DNA of 34,743 nucleotides from Desulfobacteraceae bacterium (GCA_007127235.1 SKZT01000078.1:1-34743), one strand, 5' to 3'. Positions 8,459-18,566 are shown, numbered from the stretch's first letter. Notes: generated from the letters alone by a model not told the origin. Made by a program: numbers and translations.

Positions 8459-9398
8459 TGTGTGTGCTCTTTCTGTTGGTTTTCATTTTCTCGGATTGTT
8501 TTCTATTTCTGATATTTTTTGTATGCTTTGCGATCCGGGATACTTTCCGCTTGATCCACCATTGCTGAAATTGTTCCCAACAGCCTGAATTTTGAGTTCC
8601 CTTATACGCGATAAAAAGCTGCCGGCGATCGTTGTCTGAAAAATGTTTATCCGGAAGTGTATAATTGATTTCCGCAAGACTTTTGATAATCCAACGAAAA
8701 CTCAAAAGGTTTTTCCGGCCGACCCTTTGAAGGTCAAACAGTCCGATTAAGGGTTTACCCAGGTTTTGCTCCCCATAGTATAAAAGTATATGGGTGGCGT
8801 TGAAGTCCTTATGGTTAAGGCCGGCATTGTGCATTTTTCGGGCAAAACCCCCGATTGTTTCAAGGAGATTTTGTTTTCGCTGTCGCCCCTGTGAGCCGTT
8901 AAAAAAGTCGGGTTGATTGAGTATGATCCATTCCAAAGAAATAAAGGGTGAAAAATCTTCCGTTATCAAAAAGGAGATTGAACTGCAATTTCCGATTTTT
9001 TTGGCACCTGCGGCTACCGGAATAACGGTGGCCAGTCCATGATCCCGAAATTCGACGATATTGTAAAGTTCTTGAATTCCCTGGGATAATCGATCTTGAA
9101 CAAAGCTCACAAAATACCGGTATCCGTTACCAAATCTTTCCGGATTATGCCGTTTAAGGTAAAATGTTTTAACATTACCATTATGCTCGAAATCTAATCG
9201 GGTAACCGAGCGATCCGGAATTTTTTTGAAAGTATCACCGCCCTGAAGATTCCAGATAAGATCGAAATTTTTAAGATTTTGCTGTGTAAGCAAATCCTGA
9301 TAATCTGAATTTATCAGAATGTCATTTAAGGGGGCAAGTTTGATGGGTGCCCGAAATTTTTCCGGATCAACCGGTTTTTTGAAATCGAATTCGATCAT
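8436..9398 (-). CDS. WaaP/RfaP-like LPS core heptose kinase family protein
   Basis: AGLNHKDFNATHILLYYGE resembles the WaaP-family H-x-D-x(4)-H-x-L-L loop; IGLFDLQRVGRK; KTFYLKRHNPERFGNGYRY. Confidence 0.7.
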   Translation of the reverse strand: MIEFDFKKPVDPEKFRAPIKLAPLNDILINSDYQDLLTQQNLKNFDLIWNLQGGDTFKKIPDRSVTRLDFEHNGNVKTFYLKRHNPERFGNGYRYFVSFVQDRLSQGIQELYNIVEFRDHGLATVIPVAAGAKKIGNCSSISFLITEDFSPFISLEWIILNQPDFFNGSQGRQRKQNLLETIGGFARKMHNAGLNHKDFNATHILLYYGEQNLGKPLIGLFDLQRVGRKNLLSFRWIIKSLAEINYTLPDKHFSDNDRRQLFIAYKGTQNSGCWEQFQQWWIKRKVSRIAKHTKNIRNRKQSEKMKTNRKSTHNDTHQKF

Positions 9399-10497
9399 AT
9401 AGGCTCAGCAATTCCGAAAGGTGTTTTTCGAAGGTAAAGACCGATGCTTTTTTTGCCGCCTGCCACCCAATACGGGTTCTTTCCGGAGCTGATTTTAGAA
9501 AAACCAGATATCGGGCAAGTTGTCGGGCATCAGGATTTTTCAGCACAAAGCCGTTTATTCCATCACAAATCATTTCCGCTGCTCCGTTGGTTTCTGTGGT
9601 CAATACGGGAAGTCCGCAGGCCATGGCCTCGAGACAAACATTGGCAAAAGCATCGTAAAGTGTTGGTAATACAAAAATATCCGATGCCGCATAAAAGTTT
9701 TCCACCTGTTTTTGAGCACCCAAAAATAAAACCCGGTCTTTCAGCCCTTTTTTTTCGGTCCATTTTTGATAAGGCAATGGATTGTCGGAACCTATGACCA
9801 TGAGCTTGAATGAAGAATCCTGCAAAAAGACCATCGCTTGAAGTATCAAAAAAAGCTGCTTGAGCTTAAAATTATTGGAGATAAAAAGCAGTGCGATTTC
9901 TTCGGGTAAAATCTTAAGTGCTTTTCTGACGGGTTCCCTCAAATTTTTTCCAACGCCGGGATGAAACCGCTGTATGTCAACTCCGTTGTAAATCACCGAT
10001 ATATTATCCGGATTGATACCGTAGTGATCAAGAATATGACGGCGTGTAAGCTGGGAGTTGGTCATAACCGCCCGGCATCCGTTTTTAAGAAAAATCTTTT
10101 GCTCAAGATAAGATAGCACAAGACGGCGTGGCCCGAGCGATTTTATAAATCGAATTTTTGGGTTTGGATATCTTTGCTGCATTTGTACCGGATTGATACC
10201 GTCGGAGACCCTGTAAATATCCTGATAAAATGTTCGCTCCATGCTGTGAATGATATCAAAAGATTCTTTTTGAAGACGTTTTTTTAATAAATATGAAAAA
10301 GTCAGATTTTTGACAGGTAAGGACAACCGGATAACCGGTACATGATGAAATATCACACCGGGTTCGTTTGTAAATGTGTTGGCAAACACATGTACTTCAT
10401 GCCCTTTGCGGATCAGAGCCCGGCTCAAAAATACCGTATATTTCTCAAGCCCGCCTTTTTTCAAACTAAAATGATGACAAACCAGAGCGATTTTCAA
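9367..10497 (-). CDS. Glycosyltransferase family 4 (WaaG-like)
   Basis: MKIALVCHHFSLKKGGLEKYTVFLSRAL, SVIYNGVDIQRFHP, VLPTLYDAFANVCLEAMACGLPVLTT. Confidence 0.85.
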   Translation of the reverse strand: MKIALVCHHFSLKKGGLEKYTVFLSRALIRKGHEVHVFANTFTNEPGVIFHHVPVIRLSLPVKNLTFSYLLKKRLQKESFDIIHSMERTFYQDIYRVSDGINPVQMQQRYPNPKIRFIKSLGPRRLVLSYLEQKIFLKNGCRAVMTNSQLTRRHILDHYGINPDNISVIYNGVDIQRFHPGVGKNLREPVRKALKILPEEIALLFISNNFKLKQLFLILQAMVFLQDSSFKLMVIGSDNPLPYQKWTEKKGLKDRVLFLGAQKQVENFYAASDIFVLPTLYDAFANVCLEAMACGLPVLTTETNGAAEMICDGINGFVLKNPDARQLARYLVFLKSAPERTRIGWQAAKKASVFTFEKHLSELLSLYDRIRFQKTG

Positions 10498-10777
10498 TTT
10501 ATCCCACCCAGGGCCATAGCAATATTGTTCAGAAACCTTATAAACTCAAAATTCTATGAATTATATACATTTATGGTCAAGGAAAAAATAAAATTTTTGT
10601 GAATTAAATTTTGCCAGTTTCAATTTTGTTTGCTATAAACCAGCCATAGATTATAAATTGCAGGAAAAGAGAGAAAAGGCAGTGCAATAATGAAATTATT
10701 TGGCAACAAGTGAAAAAGATAAGCCTTTGGCATTCAGTGACAAAAACTCTTTTTCGTTTGAAAAAAATGGAGGTCTT

Positions 10778-10945
10778 ATGGTGATCAGTAATGATCTTCT
10801 CGAAATTTTGGCCTGTCCCAAATGTAAAGGCGAGATTTATTTAAACGAGTCCAAAGACGGGCTGATTTGCGACAAGTGTAAGCTGATGTATGAAATCCGG
10901 GATGATATCCCTATCATGTTGATCGATGAAGCCAAGCCCATATAG
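10778..10945 (+). CDS. Trm112/UPF0434-family small zinc-binding protein
   Basis: LLEILACPKCKGEI...LICDKCKLMYEIRDDIPIML; ATG 10778 preceded by aatggagg. Confidence 0.85.
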   Translation: MVISNDLLEILACPKCKGEIYLNESKDGLICDKCKLMYEIRDDIPIMLIDEAKPI

Positions 10946-10962
10946 GAATAGTACGCAAACAC

Positions 10963-11508
10963 ATGAGTACCCCCCGGGAACCCTTAAAGGCAAAACTGAT
11001 TGTCAGCCTTTTTATGAAAGAAAAGGAAATGCTGAAACCTTTTGCCTTGGCGTTGCAGGATATCTTTGGTCCTGTGGACATGGTCAGCCCGTGGTTGGCA
11101 TTCGATTTTACAGGTTATTATGAAAAGGAAATGGGAGCGCCCCTTTTCAGAAGGGTTTTGACCTTTCAAAAACTTGTTGATCAGGATCGTCTGGTTCACA
11201 TCAAATATTATACCAATGAGCTTGAAGCTCAATATATAGAAAAGGGTAACCGCCGGGTCAACGCCGATCCCGGAATACTTTCCCATGAACGATTTGTTTT
11301 GGCCACCGGAAAAAATTTCACCCATCGAATTTACTTAAAAAAGGGTATATTTGCCGACCTTACCCTGATATTTACCAAGGAGCGGTTTCAGTTTTTACCT
11401 TGGACTTATCCGGATTACAGAGATCAAAAGATGCTTTGTTTTCTTGAGAAAGTGAGAAAGAAATATATAGTTGATTTGAAACAGGACAATGAAAGTACAA
11501 AAACATGA
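10963..11508 (+). CDS. DUF4416-family protein
   Basis: AKLIVSLFMKEKEML, DFTGYYEKEMG, NADPGILSHERFVLATGKNFTHRIYL, FPWTYPDYR-type C terminus (FLPWTYPDYRD). Confidence 0.75.
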   Translation: MSTPREPLKAKLIVSLFMKEKEMLKPFALALQDIFGPVDMVSPWLAFDFTGYYEKEMGAPLFRRVLTFQKLVDQDRLVHIKYYTNELEAQYIEKGNRRVNADPGILSHERFVLATGKNFTHRIYLKKGIFADLTLIFTKERFQFLPWTYPDYRDQKMLCFLEKVRKKYIVDLKQDNESTKT

Positions 11509-12386
11509 TAAAGAGCATGACTGCCTATGCCGCCAGTGAAAAAATCAGCGGATCCACTATCGTGACCGTTGAGATTCGTTCTTACAACAGCAGATATCTG
11601 GATTTGGTTCTTCGCATTCCCGGTGAGCTTGTTTTGTTGGAAGAAAGGGTCCGGAAGATGGTTTCCCAATGGATTCAAAGGGGTAGAATCGAGGTGAAGG
11701 TTCAGTTAAAAAGCGAAACTGAGGAGGTTTCGGCTTTTGAAATTGACATTGCCCGCGCTGTCGCCTACCATAATGCCCTGTTGCAGTTGAGGGAATCTTT
11801 CGGACTGAAATCGGATATTTCTTTGGAATTGATGGTTGGAGCAGGAGGTATTATTAAGCCTGCCGATATCCAAAAGGATGCGGAATCCCTTTGGGAACTC
11901 ATTCGTCCGTGCTTTAGCACGGCGCTGGAAAACCATGATAGCATGCGGAAAAAAGAAGGTGATTTTATTTTGCTCGATTTTGAAAAAAGGCTTGGCTTCA
12001 TCACAGATGGTATTAAAAAAGTAAAAGAAATTGAAAACAGACTTCTCGACCATTATCGAAAAAGGCTTGAAGAGCGCATTGGCGTCTTGACGAAAGGTAT
12101 GGTGGAGATAGATCCTGCCCGCATTGCTCAGGAGGCGGCTTTTTTGGCAGACAGAAGCGATATTTCAGAAGAGCTTCTTCGCTGTGAAAGCCATATCGGA
12201 CAATTTCGGGAAGTCATGAATGCCAATGAACCTGCCGGCCGAAAGCTTAATTTTTTGCTGCAGGAAATTAATCGTGAATTTAACACCATGGGGGTAAAGG
12301 CCCAGAGTGCCGATACCAGCCATGTTATTGTATCGATAAAAGCCGAACTGGAAAAAATTCGTGAGCAGGTTCAAAACCTTGAATAG
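11505..12386 (+). CDS. YicC-family endoribonuclease
   Basis: [10 protein letters not shown] terminus, [13 protein letters not shown]-terminal [53 protein letters not shown] overlap with the upstream gene. Confidence 0.92.
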   Translation: MIKSMTAYAASEKISGSTIVTVEIRSYNSRYLDLVLRIPGELVLLEERVRKMVSQWIQRGRIEVKVQLKSETEEVSAFEIDIARAVAYHNALLQLRESFGLKSDISLELMVGAGGIIKPADIQKDAESLWELIRPCFSTALENHDSMRKKEGDFILLDFEKRLGFITDGIKKVKEIENRLLDHYRKRLEERIGVLTKGMVEIDPARIAQEAAFLADRSDISEELLRCESHIGQFREVMNANEPAGRKLNFLLQEINREFNTMGVKAQSADTSHVIVSIKAELEKIREQVQNLE

Positions 12387-12477
12387 AACAAAAATGGATG
12401 TGTCGGATCCAGTGGTTATCGAAGCGGCCAAAAAATCCGGTTCGAATCCGAAATGGTCGCCGGAGATCAGGAGGTTT

Positions 12478-12741
12478 ATGGAGCAAATTTTACTTAATAT
12501 CGGCTTTGGTAATGCTGTGGCCGCAGAAAGGGTTATAGCGATTGTATCACCCAGTTCCGCCCCTATGAAGCGTCTCAAGGATCAGGCCAAGGAAGAAAAA
12601 AGACTTGTTGATGCCACTCATGGACGCCGTACACGCTCGATCATTATCATGGACAGCAACCACATTATTCTGTCATCCATTCAGGCAGAGACCATATCCC
12701 AACGCTTTACCTCTTTAAAAACCGCAAAGGAACCCAGGTAA
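12478..12741 (+). CDS. RemA/DUF370-family regulator
   Basis: [29 protein letters not shown]...[32 protein letters not shown] 12478 preceded by aggagg. ORF track extends to GTG 12361. Confidence 0.85.
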   Translation: MEQILLNIGFGNAVAAERVIAIVSPSSAPMKRLKDQAKEEKRLVDATHGRRTRSIIIMDSNHIILSSIQAETISQRFTSLKTAKEPR

Positions 12742-12748
12742 AACCGGC

Positions 12749-13345
12749 ATGCAGCAACCAAAGGATCTTCCAATAAAAAAGCCGGAAGGAAATCTGTTTA
12801 TCATATCGGCACCATCAGGTGCCGGGAAAACAACCCTTTGTAACGCCTTGCTCAAAAGTTTTCCGGATATTTGTTATTCGGTTTCCCATACCACCAGGCC
12901 GCCTCGTGGAAATGAAAAACAAGGTGTCGATTATTTTTTTATCCAAAAAAAGGAATTTGAAACAAAATTACAGCAGGGATATTGGGCTGAATGGGCCGAA
13001 GTGCATGGCAATTTTTATGCTACGTCTCATAAGTTTTTAACCCGGAATCTTAAACGGGGCAGGGATGTTTTATTGGACATTGATGTGCAGGGAACCCGGC
13101 AAATCCTCAAAAACTATCCGGATAGTATAACGATTTTTGTGATGCCACCTTCCCTGGAAATGCTTCGACTTCGTCTTGAATCCAGGGGTACCGATTCCCA
13201 GGAGGCCATTGAAAGACGCCTGAGGGATGCCAGCAAAGAGATGCAACAGCGTCATCTCTATCGGCATATTGTTGTCAATGACCAATTAAATGAAGCAGTC
13301 GATCATTTGGTCAATATTGTGAAAACATACCGGAGCATTTTGTGA
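12749..13345 (+). CDS. gmk: Guanylate kinase
   Basis: LFIISAPSGAGKTTL, YSVSHTTRPPRGNEKQGVDYFF, RDVLLDIDVQGTRQI. Confidence 0.95.
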   Translation: MQQPKDLPIKKPEGNLFIISAPSGAGKTTLCNALLKSFPDICYSVSHTTRPPRGNEKQGVDYFFIQKKEFETKLQQGYWAEWAEVHGNFYATSHKFLTRNLKRGRDVLLDIDVQGTRQILKNYPDSITIFVMPPSLEMLRLRLESRGTDSQEAIERRLRDASKEMQQRHLYRHIVVNDQLNEAVDHLVNIVKTYRSIL

Positions 13346-14106
13346 AAACGGAAATCCTGTATGGTTTTCATCCGGTTCAGGAGGCTTTAAAAGCCCGCAG
13401 AAGAAAAATTTTTGAAATATACCTGGCTCGGGAAAAGTTTTCCCACCGGATTGAAAAAATCCTGAAATTATGTGAGGAACACAAAATCACCGTAAAAAAA
13501 ATAAACCCGAAGCAACTTTCGGCTTTGGCCAGGGTGTCCGAGCATCAGGGAATAGCTGCCAGAGTATCGCTTTACCCCTTGGAAAATTTAAATGATCTTC
13601 TCCAAAGCTCCCATGATCATAATTGTTTGCTGGTTCTTATGCTGGACCAGGTGGTTGATCCCCGAAACCTGGGAGCATTGGCTCGAACAGCTTTAGCGGT
13701 AGGGGTTCAGGCGGTAATAGTACCCAAAGATCGTTCAGCCTCTCCAAGTCCGGCGGCTTCGAAAGTTTCCGCCGGTGCCCTGGAACATTTAAGGCTTATC
13801 AGGGTTGCCAACCTGGCCGGTGCCATCAAGCAGATGAAACAATCCGGTATTTGGGTGGTGGGTCTGGATGTTTCTGCAAAAAAATCAGTTTTTGAAAATG
13901 ATTTGACGGGTCCTCTGGCAATTGTTATTGGAGCCGAGGAAAAAGGACTTCGGCCGTTAGCCAAATCCATGTGTGACTTTTTGGTTTCCATACCTCAGGT
14001 TGGACCGGTGGAATCTTTAAATGCATCGGTTGCCGGAGCTGTTGTCATGTATGAAGCTTTCCGGCAGCGAAGCTGCCCCCCGGTACATTTGATTAACGAG
14101 AAATAA
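13342..14106 (+). CDS. rlmB: 23S rRNA 2'-O-methyltransferase, TrmH/SpoU family (RlmB-like)
   Basis: LYGFHPVQEALKA; LDQVVDPRNLGALARTA; VIGAEEKGLRPL; VGPVESLNASVAGAVVMYE. Confidence 0.85.
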   Translation: MKTEILYGFHPVQEALKARRRKIFEIYLAREKFSHRIEKILKLCEEHKITVKKINPKQLSALARVSEHQGIAARVSLYPLENLNDLLQSSHDHNCLLVLMLDQVVDPRNLGALARTALAVGVQAVIVPKDRSASPSPAASKVSAGALEHLRLIRVANLAGAIKQMKQSGIWVVGLDVSAKKSVFENDLTGPLAIVIGAEEKGLRPLAKSMCDFLVSIPQVGPVESLNASVAGAVVMYEAFRQRSCPPVHLINEK

Positions 14107-14129
14107 AAGAAGGATGAAAAAAGGAAAAA

Positions 14130-15359
14130 ATGAAACACAATAGTAAAATAAAAGTAAACGATGATGGTTCTTTAAATGTTCCCGATCAACCCATTATCCC
14201 CTTTATCGAAGGTGATGGTATCGGACCGGATATCTGGGCCGCCACAAAGCTTGTATTGGATCATGCTGTTGAATTTGCTTACGGGGGGGAAAAAAAGATC
14301 CAGTGGATGGAGATTTATGCCGGTGAAAAGGCTTTTGAAAAGACAGGAGAGTGGCTTCCGAAAGACACTCTTAAAGCGATCGAGCAATATGTTGTTGCTA
14401 TCAAGGGACCCTTGACAACGCCTATTGGTGAGGGAATCAGAAGCCTTAACGTGACAATTCGCCAACGCCTCGATTTGTATGCCTGTGTGCGCCCCACCCA
14501 GTATCTGGAGCCGACCCCCAGCCCCATGAAAAATCCTGAAAAAGTCGATATAGTCGTGTTTCGTGAAAATACCGAGGATGTCTATGCCGGCATCGAATGG
14601 CAAGCCGAAAGTGAGGAGGCCAATCGGGTGATTGCGTTTTTAAAAGACAAGATGGGAGCAAATGTGCCGGCTGGAGCAGGAATTGGAATAAAGCCGATCA
14701 GTGCTAAAAACTCCAAAAGGCTTGTGGCCAAAGCAATCGAATATGCGCTGGATAATAAAAGAAAAACGGTTACCCTGATGCATAAAGGCAATATCATGAA
14801 ATTTACCGAGGGTGCTTTTAACCGCTGGGGCTATGAGGTTGCCAGGGAGAGATTTGGTGACCAAACCATTACCGAAAATGAACTGTGGGAAAATTTTAAT
14901 GGAAAAGCACCTGAAGGCAAAGTGGTTATCAAGGATAGAATTGCCGATATGCTGTTTCAGCAGGTTTTGCTCAGACCGGATGAATTTGATGTCATTGCCA
15001 CACCAAACTTGAACGGGGACTATATTTCGGATGCTTTGGCCGCTCAGGTGGGTGGTCTTGGAATGGCACCGGGAGCAAACATTGGAGACCATTGTGCCTG
15101 TTTCGAAGCGACACATGGTACGGCTCCCAAGTACGCCAATCTGGACAAGGTTAACCCCAGTTCTCTCATACTTTCCGGAGCCATGATGCTGGATTATATG
15201 GGGTGGAAAGAAGCATCGAAACTGGTGCGGCAGGGCCTTCAGAAAGCCCTTAAAGAGGGAACCGTTACCTATGACCTGGCCCGGCAGATTCAGGGGGCCA
15301 CTGAAGTCAAATGTTCCGAGTTTGGAAAAGTCATTGTGGAAAAAATGAAAAATATCTGA
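14130..15359 (+). CDS. icd: Isocitrate dehydrogenase, predicted NADP-dependent
   Basis: [61 protein letters not shown] and Y..R positions match the NADP-type E. coli enzyme. Confidence 0.93.
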   Translation: MKHNSKIKVNDDGSLNVPDQPIIPFIEGDGIGPDIWAATKLVLDHAVEFAYGGEKKIQWMEIYAGEKAFEKTGEWLPKDTLKAIEQYVVAIKGPLTTPIGEGIRSLNVTIRQRLDLYACVRPTQYLEPTPSPMKNPEKVDIVVFRENTEDVYAGIEWQAESEEANRVIAFLKDKMGANVPAGAGIGIKPISAKNSKRLVAKAIEYALDNKRKTVTLMHKGNIMKFTEGAFNRWGYEVARERFGDQTITENELWENFNGKAPEGKVVIKDRIADMLFQQVLLRPDEFDVIATPNLNGDYISDALAAQVGGLGMAPGANIGDHCACFEATHGTAPKYANLDKVNPSSLILSGAMMLDYMGWKEASKLVRQGLQKALKEGTVTYDLARQIQGATEVKCSEFGKVIVEKMKNI

Positions 15360-15366
15360 TCATGTA

Positions 15367-15873
15367 ATGGAATACTGCAAAAAAATATATGATCCTGATT
15401 TGTTAAGAGACATTTTGATAGATCTGCGACAGTCAAAAAAACTGATCGTATTTACCAACGGCTGCTTTGATCTTCTTCATGCAGGTCACGTACGATATCT
15501 TAATGATGCCAGATCCCATGGAGATTTCCTGGTGGTCGGTTTAAATTCTGATGAGTCGGTAAGAAGCATCAAAGGTGAAAGGCGGCCGGTTATACCGCAA
15601 TCTCAGAGAGCTGAAGTTCTGGCCGGTCTTGGGTGCGTGGATTATGTGACCATCTTTCATGAGCCTGACCCGTTCAAGCTCATCGAAAAAATTCAGCCTG
15701 ATGTTCTGGTCAAAGGGGCGGACTGGACCGAGGATAAAATTATCGGAGCCGATATTGTAAAAAAACGTGGCGGAAAAGTGATTCGAATACGATTGACTCC
15801 GGAAGTTTCCACCTCGAAAATTATCCGAAAAATTTTGATAACCTGTGGCAACCCGAAAGAGCGTTTATGCTGA
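15367..15873 (+). CDS. rfaE2: D-glycero-beta-D-manno-heptose 1-phosphate adenylyltransferase (HldE C-terminal / RfaE2-like)
   Basis: VFTNGCFDLLHAGHVRYLNDARSHGDFLVVGLNSDESVR; VLVKGADWTEDKIIGADIVKKRGGKV. Confidence 0.9.
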   Translation: MEYCKKIYDPDLLRDILIDLRQSKKLIVFTNGCFDLLHAGHVRYLNDARSHGDFLVVGLNSDESVRSIKGERRPVIPQSQRAEVLAGLGCVDYVTIFHEPDPFKLIEKIQPDVLVKGADWTEDKIIGADIVKKRGGKVIRIRLTPEVSTSKIIRKILITCGNPKERLC

Positions 15874-16655
15874 TTCGGAAAAAAGACGGGCTTTTTTATT
15901 TTCAATTCCATAATTTGAGTCAATTTCCCAAGGTTCGTCATGGAATTTTTACACGGCATGGTGGGTGCAGCCCCAAACCTTTCCAAAGCTTGAATTCCAG
16001 TTTTTCGGTTGGTGATGACCCGGTAAATGTCAAACGCAACCGCAGGTCAATAGCAGATTGTTTTATCAATAAAGCCCATGAGGGTTCGATGGTATATCTT
16101 AAACAGATTCATTCGGACCAAGTCAGGATATTTAAACACAGGTCGGAATCGAATTTATCGGAAAGACCCGAAATTACAATGAAGGGCGATGCCGTTATAA
16201 CAGAGCTTCCCCATAGATACCTTCTGATTCAGGTGGCAGATTGCCAGGCGGTTCTCTTTTATGATCCGGTCAGGCATGTGGTGGCCAATGTGCATTCGGG
16301 ATGGCGTGGCAGTGTAAAAAATATCATTGGAAAAACCGTAAGCTTTATGAAGCAGCACTTTATGTCAAATCCCAAAGATATCGTGGCCGGTATAGGACCT
16401 TCACTTGGCCCTTGCTGTGCGGAATTTGTCAATTACCGCTCCGAAATTCCTGAAAATTTGTTAAAGTATCGGACCCGCAGCAACTATTTTGATTTCTGGA
16501 CCGTTTCCCGGGATCAAATGAAATCCGAAGGTATCCCGGGTAAAAATATTGAAACCGGGAATTTATGCACCCGATGCCGAACGGATTTATTTTTTTCATT
16601 CAGGGGTGAACAGTCCACAGGGAGGTTTTCCGGAGTAATCGGCATCTTGCCCTGA
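15867..16655 (+). CDS. pgeF: Peptidoglycan editing factor PgeF (YfiH/laccase-domain family)
   Basis: HGIFTRHGGCSPKPFQSLN, KQIHSDQV, GDAVITELPHRYLLIQVADCQAVLFYDP, NVHSGWRGSVKNI, GIGPSLGPCCAEF, NLCTRCRTDLFFSFRGE. Confidence 0.92.
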   Translation: MLIRKKDGLFYFQFHNLSQFPKVRHGIFTRHGGCSPKPFQSLNSSFSVGDDPVNVKRNRRSIADCFINKAHEGSMVYLKQIHSDQVRIFKHRSESNLSERPEITMKGDAVITELPHRYLLIQVADCQAVLFYDPVRHVVANVHSGWRGSVKNIIGKTVSFMKQHFMSNPKDIVAGIGPSLGPCCAEFVNYRSEIPENLLKYRTRSNYFDFWTVSRDQMKSEGIPGKNIETGNLCTRCRTDLFFSFRGEQSTGRFSGVIGILP

Positions 16656-16808
16656 TTAAAATTTGACTTGCAAGTGTAATTTTAGATTGACTTGAATTAA
16701 TTCCTGTGTTAGATGGCTTTTCCCATACAGGGTGCAGATATCAAATCCTGTTTTTGCTTTAATATAATGATTTTGAAAGGTCCGTATTTTCGGAACCAAA
16801 AAGTTTTT

Positions 16809-17033
16809 ATGAAAAGAGAAACCAGGCGGCAAATTAAAGAGCTTGCCTATTATAGCAGTATCGGACTTTCCATTTCATTGTCCATATTTATCGGTTTGGC
16901 ACTGGGCGTATATCTTGATCGGCATGTTTTTGATACCACACCATGGTTTACCATCATATTTCTGATATTGGGTGTCATTGCAGGATATCGGAATATTGGC
17001 TTAGCCATAAAAAAGGCTAAAAAATTGGAATAA
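16809..17033 (+). CDS. atpZ: AtpZ/AtpI-family F0 accessory protein
   Basis: Two-TM protein YSSIGLSISLSIFIGLALGVYLDR...FLILGVIAGYRN directly upstream of the atp genes; ATG 16809 chosen over 16713. Confidence 0.75.
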   Translation: MKRETRRQIKELAYYSSIGLSISLSIFIGLALGVYLDRHVFDTTPWFTIIFLILGVIAGYRNIGLAIKKAKKLE

Positions 17034-17055
17034 AAACCATGGAAAAAATGGCCAT

Positions 17056-17427
17056 ATGAGCATTCAAGAACGTATTTTAAAGTGTGTCAGCAGGACTAAC
17101 TGGATATTATTTGCTCTCTTCACGGCCTGTGGTTTTCTGTTTTTCAACAAAGCTTTTGCCTTGGGGATTTTTTTCGGGGGTCTCATTGTGACAGTCAATT
17201 TTCATTTTTTGGCTCGCGCATTGAAAAAAGCGCTGAATCCCAGTGCCTTAAATTATTATCCGGTTGCACTGGTGAAATACTATATCCGTTTCTTTGTAAG
17301 CATTGTGATTATAATCGTTTTGGTTTCCAAACATGTTGTTGACCCACTTGGCCTTTTTGTTGGTCTGTCGGTGGTTGTGGGAAGTATTTTGTTTGCGACA
17401 ATGTGTGAATTAAAACCTAAATCTTAA
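17056..17427 (+). CDS. atpI: ATP synthase subunit I (AtpI-like)
   Basis: Four-TM small protein between AtpZ and AtpB, with GIFFGGLIVTVNFHFLARAL. Confidence 0.75.
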   Translation: MSIQERILKCVSRTNWILFALFTACGFLFFNKAFALGIFFGGLIVTVNFHFLARALKKALNPSALNYYPVALVKYYIRFFVSIVIIIVLVSKHVVDPLGLFVGLSVVVGSILFATMCELKPKS

Positions 17428-17440
17428 GGAGGCAACTTAG

Positions 17441-18130
17441 GTGGAACATCCTTATCTCTATGTCGGCGTGCTTTTTGAGTTGATGGGTTTTGAGCATTTT
17501 GCTCATAAATATCCGCATGTGATATATACATGGGTTGTTATGGGCTTATTGATCATTTTTGGTTATCTTGCTACCAAAGGGATTTCGATGATCCCTGGTA
17601 AAACACAAAACATATTTGAAATGCTGATAGGTTCGCTTGAAGATTTTATGGTGGATATTACAGGAGATGAAGGGCGTTGGTTTTTCCCCTTGTTGGCGAC
17701 CGTATTTCTTTTCATTTTTATTTCGAATCTGATCGGACTTGTTCCCGGATTTTACTCACCAACCAAAAGTCTCAACACGACCATCGCATGTGCTTTAGTG
17801 GTTGTGGTTTTTACCCATGTGATCGGTGTCATGTATCATGGTATAAGTTATATAAAACATTTCACCGGACCCATCTGGTGGATGATTCCGATTATGTTGC
17901 CTGTTGAGGTTGTCGGCCATATGGCCAGGATTTTATCCCTCTCATTCCGGCTTTTTGGAAACATTATGGGCAAAGAGCTTGTTCTGATCATTGGTTTTGC
18001 ATTGGCAGGAGCCTTTTTGGCACCACTGCCAATCATGGTCCTGGGTCTATTTGTCTCTCTGGTGCAGGCATTCGTCTTTTTCCTGCTTTCAGTCATGTAT
18101 TTTACCGGAGCGATGGAACACGCCCACTAA
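17441..18130 (+). CDS. atpB: F0F1 ATP synthase subunit a
   Basis: LSLSFRLFGNIMGKELVLIIGF with the essential Arg; GTG start with aggagg upstream. Confidence 0.95.
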   Translation: MEHPYLYVGVLFELMGFEHFAHKYPHVIYTWVVMGLLIIFGYLATKGISMIPGKTQNIFEMLIGSLEDFMVDITGDEGRWFFPLLATVFLFIFISNLIGLVPGFYSPTKSLNTTIACALVVVVFTHVIGVMYHGISYIKHFTGPIWWMIPIMLPVEVVGHMARILSLSFRLFGNIMGKELVLIIGFALAGAFLAPLPIMVLGLFVSLVQAFVFFLLSVMYFTGAMEHAH

Positions 18131-18251
18131 TATTATTTACGTGCGGGAACATTATCGAGTCTGTTTAGCCTGTAGTTTTATTACGGCTTTTAATGGGAGA
18201 ATGGAAGAAGCTGTTCATTAATTTTAATTATTAAAAGGAGGCAGAGTAAGT

Positions 18252-18524
18252 ATGGACGCATTACAGTTTTTTATCGTTTCGGTAACCGCGGCAGGTTTCG
18301 GTATGGCTCTTGCGGCTTCATTTTGTGCTATCGGTATGGGGTGGGCCATCAAATCCGCAGTTGAAGGTATTGCCAGAAATCCCGAAGCTTCCGGTAAGGT
18401 TACAGTAACCTTGTTAATCGGTTTGGCTTTGATTGAGTCTGTCGCGATTTATACCCTGGTTATCGCGTTGATCCTCATCTATGCGCATCCCGAAGCCGGC
18501 ACAATTGCAGGGCTGCTAGGTTGA
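18252..18524 (+). CDS. atpE: F0F1 ATP synthase subunit c
   Basis: [15 protein letters not shown] loop, [19 protein letters not shown] with helix-2 carboxylate. Confidence 0.95.
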   Translation: MDALQFFIVSVTAAGFGMALAASFCAIGMGWAIKSAVEGIARNPEASGKVTVTLLIGLALIESVAIYTLVIALILIYAHPEAGTIAGLLG

Positions 18525-18566
18525 TAAACGTTTTTCCATAGCACTTCTGTTAAATTACAATTAAAT

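Noticed and set aside
14640-15116. 158-aa ORF antisense to icd
   Set aside because: Shadow ORF; icd is unambiguous on the other strand.
14130-15359. Possible unusual cofactor use of isocitrate dehydrogenase
   Set aside because: Key coenzyme-binding positions match the standard NADP-type enzyme by eye.
16687-16715. TTGACT-17-TAGATG promoter before atpZ
   Set aside because: The -10 is a poor match; not strong enough to report as a feature.
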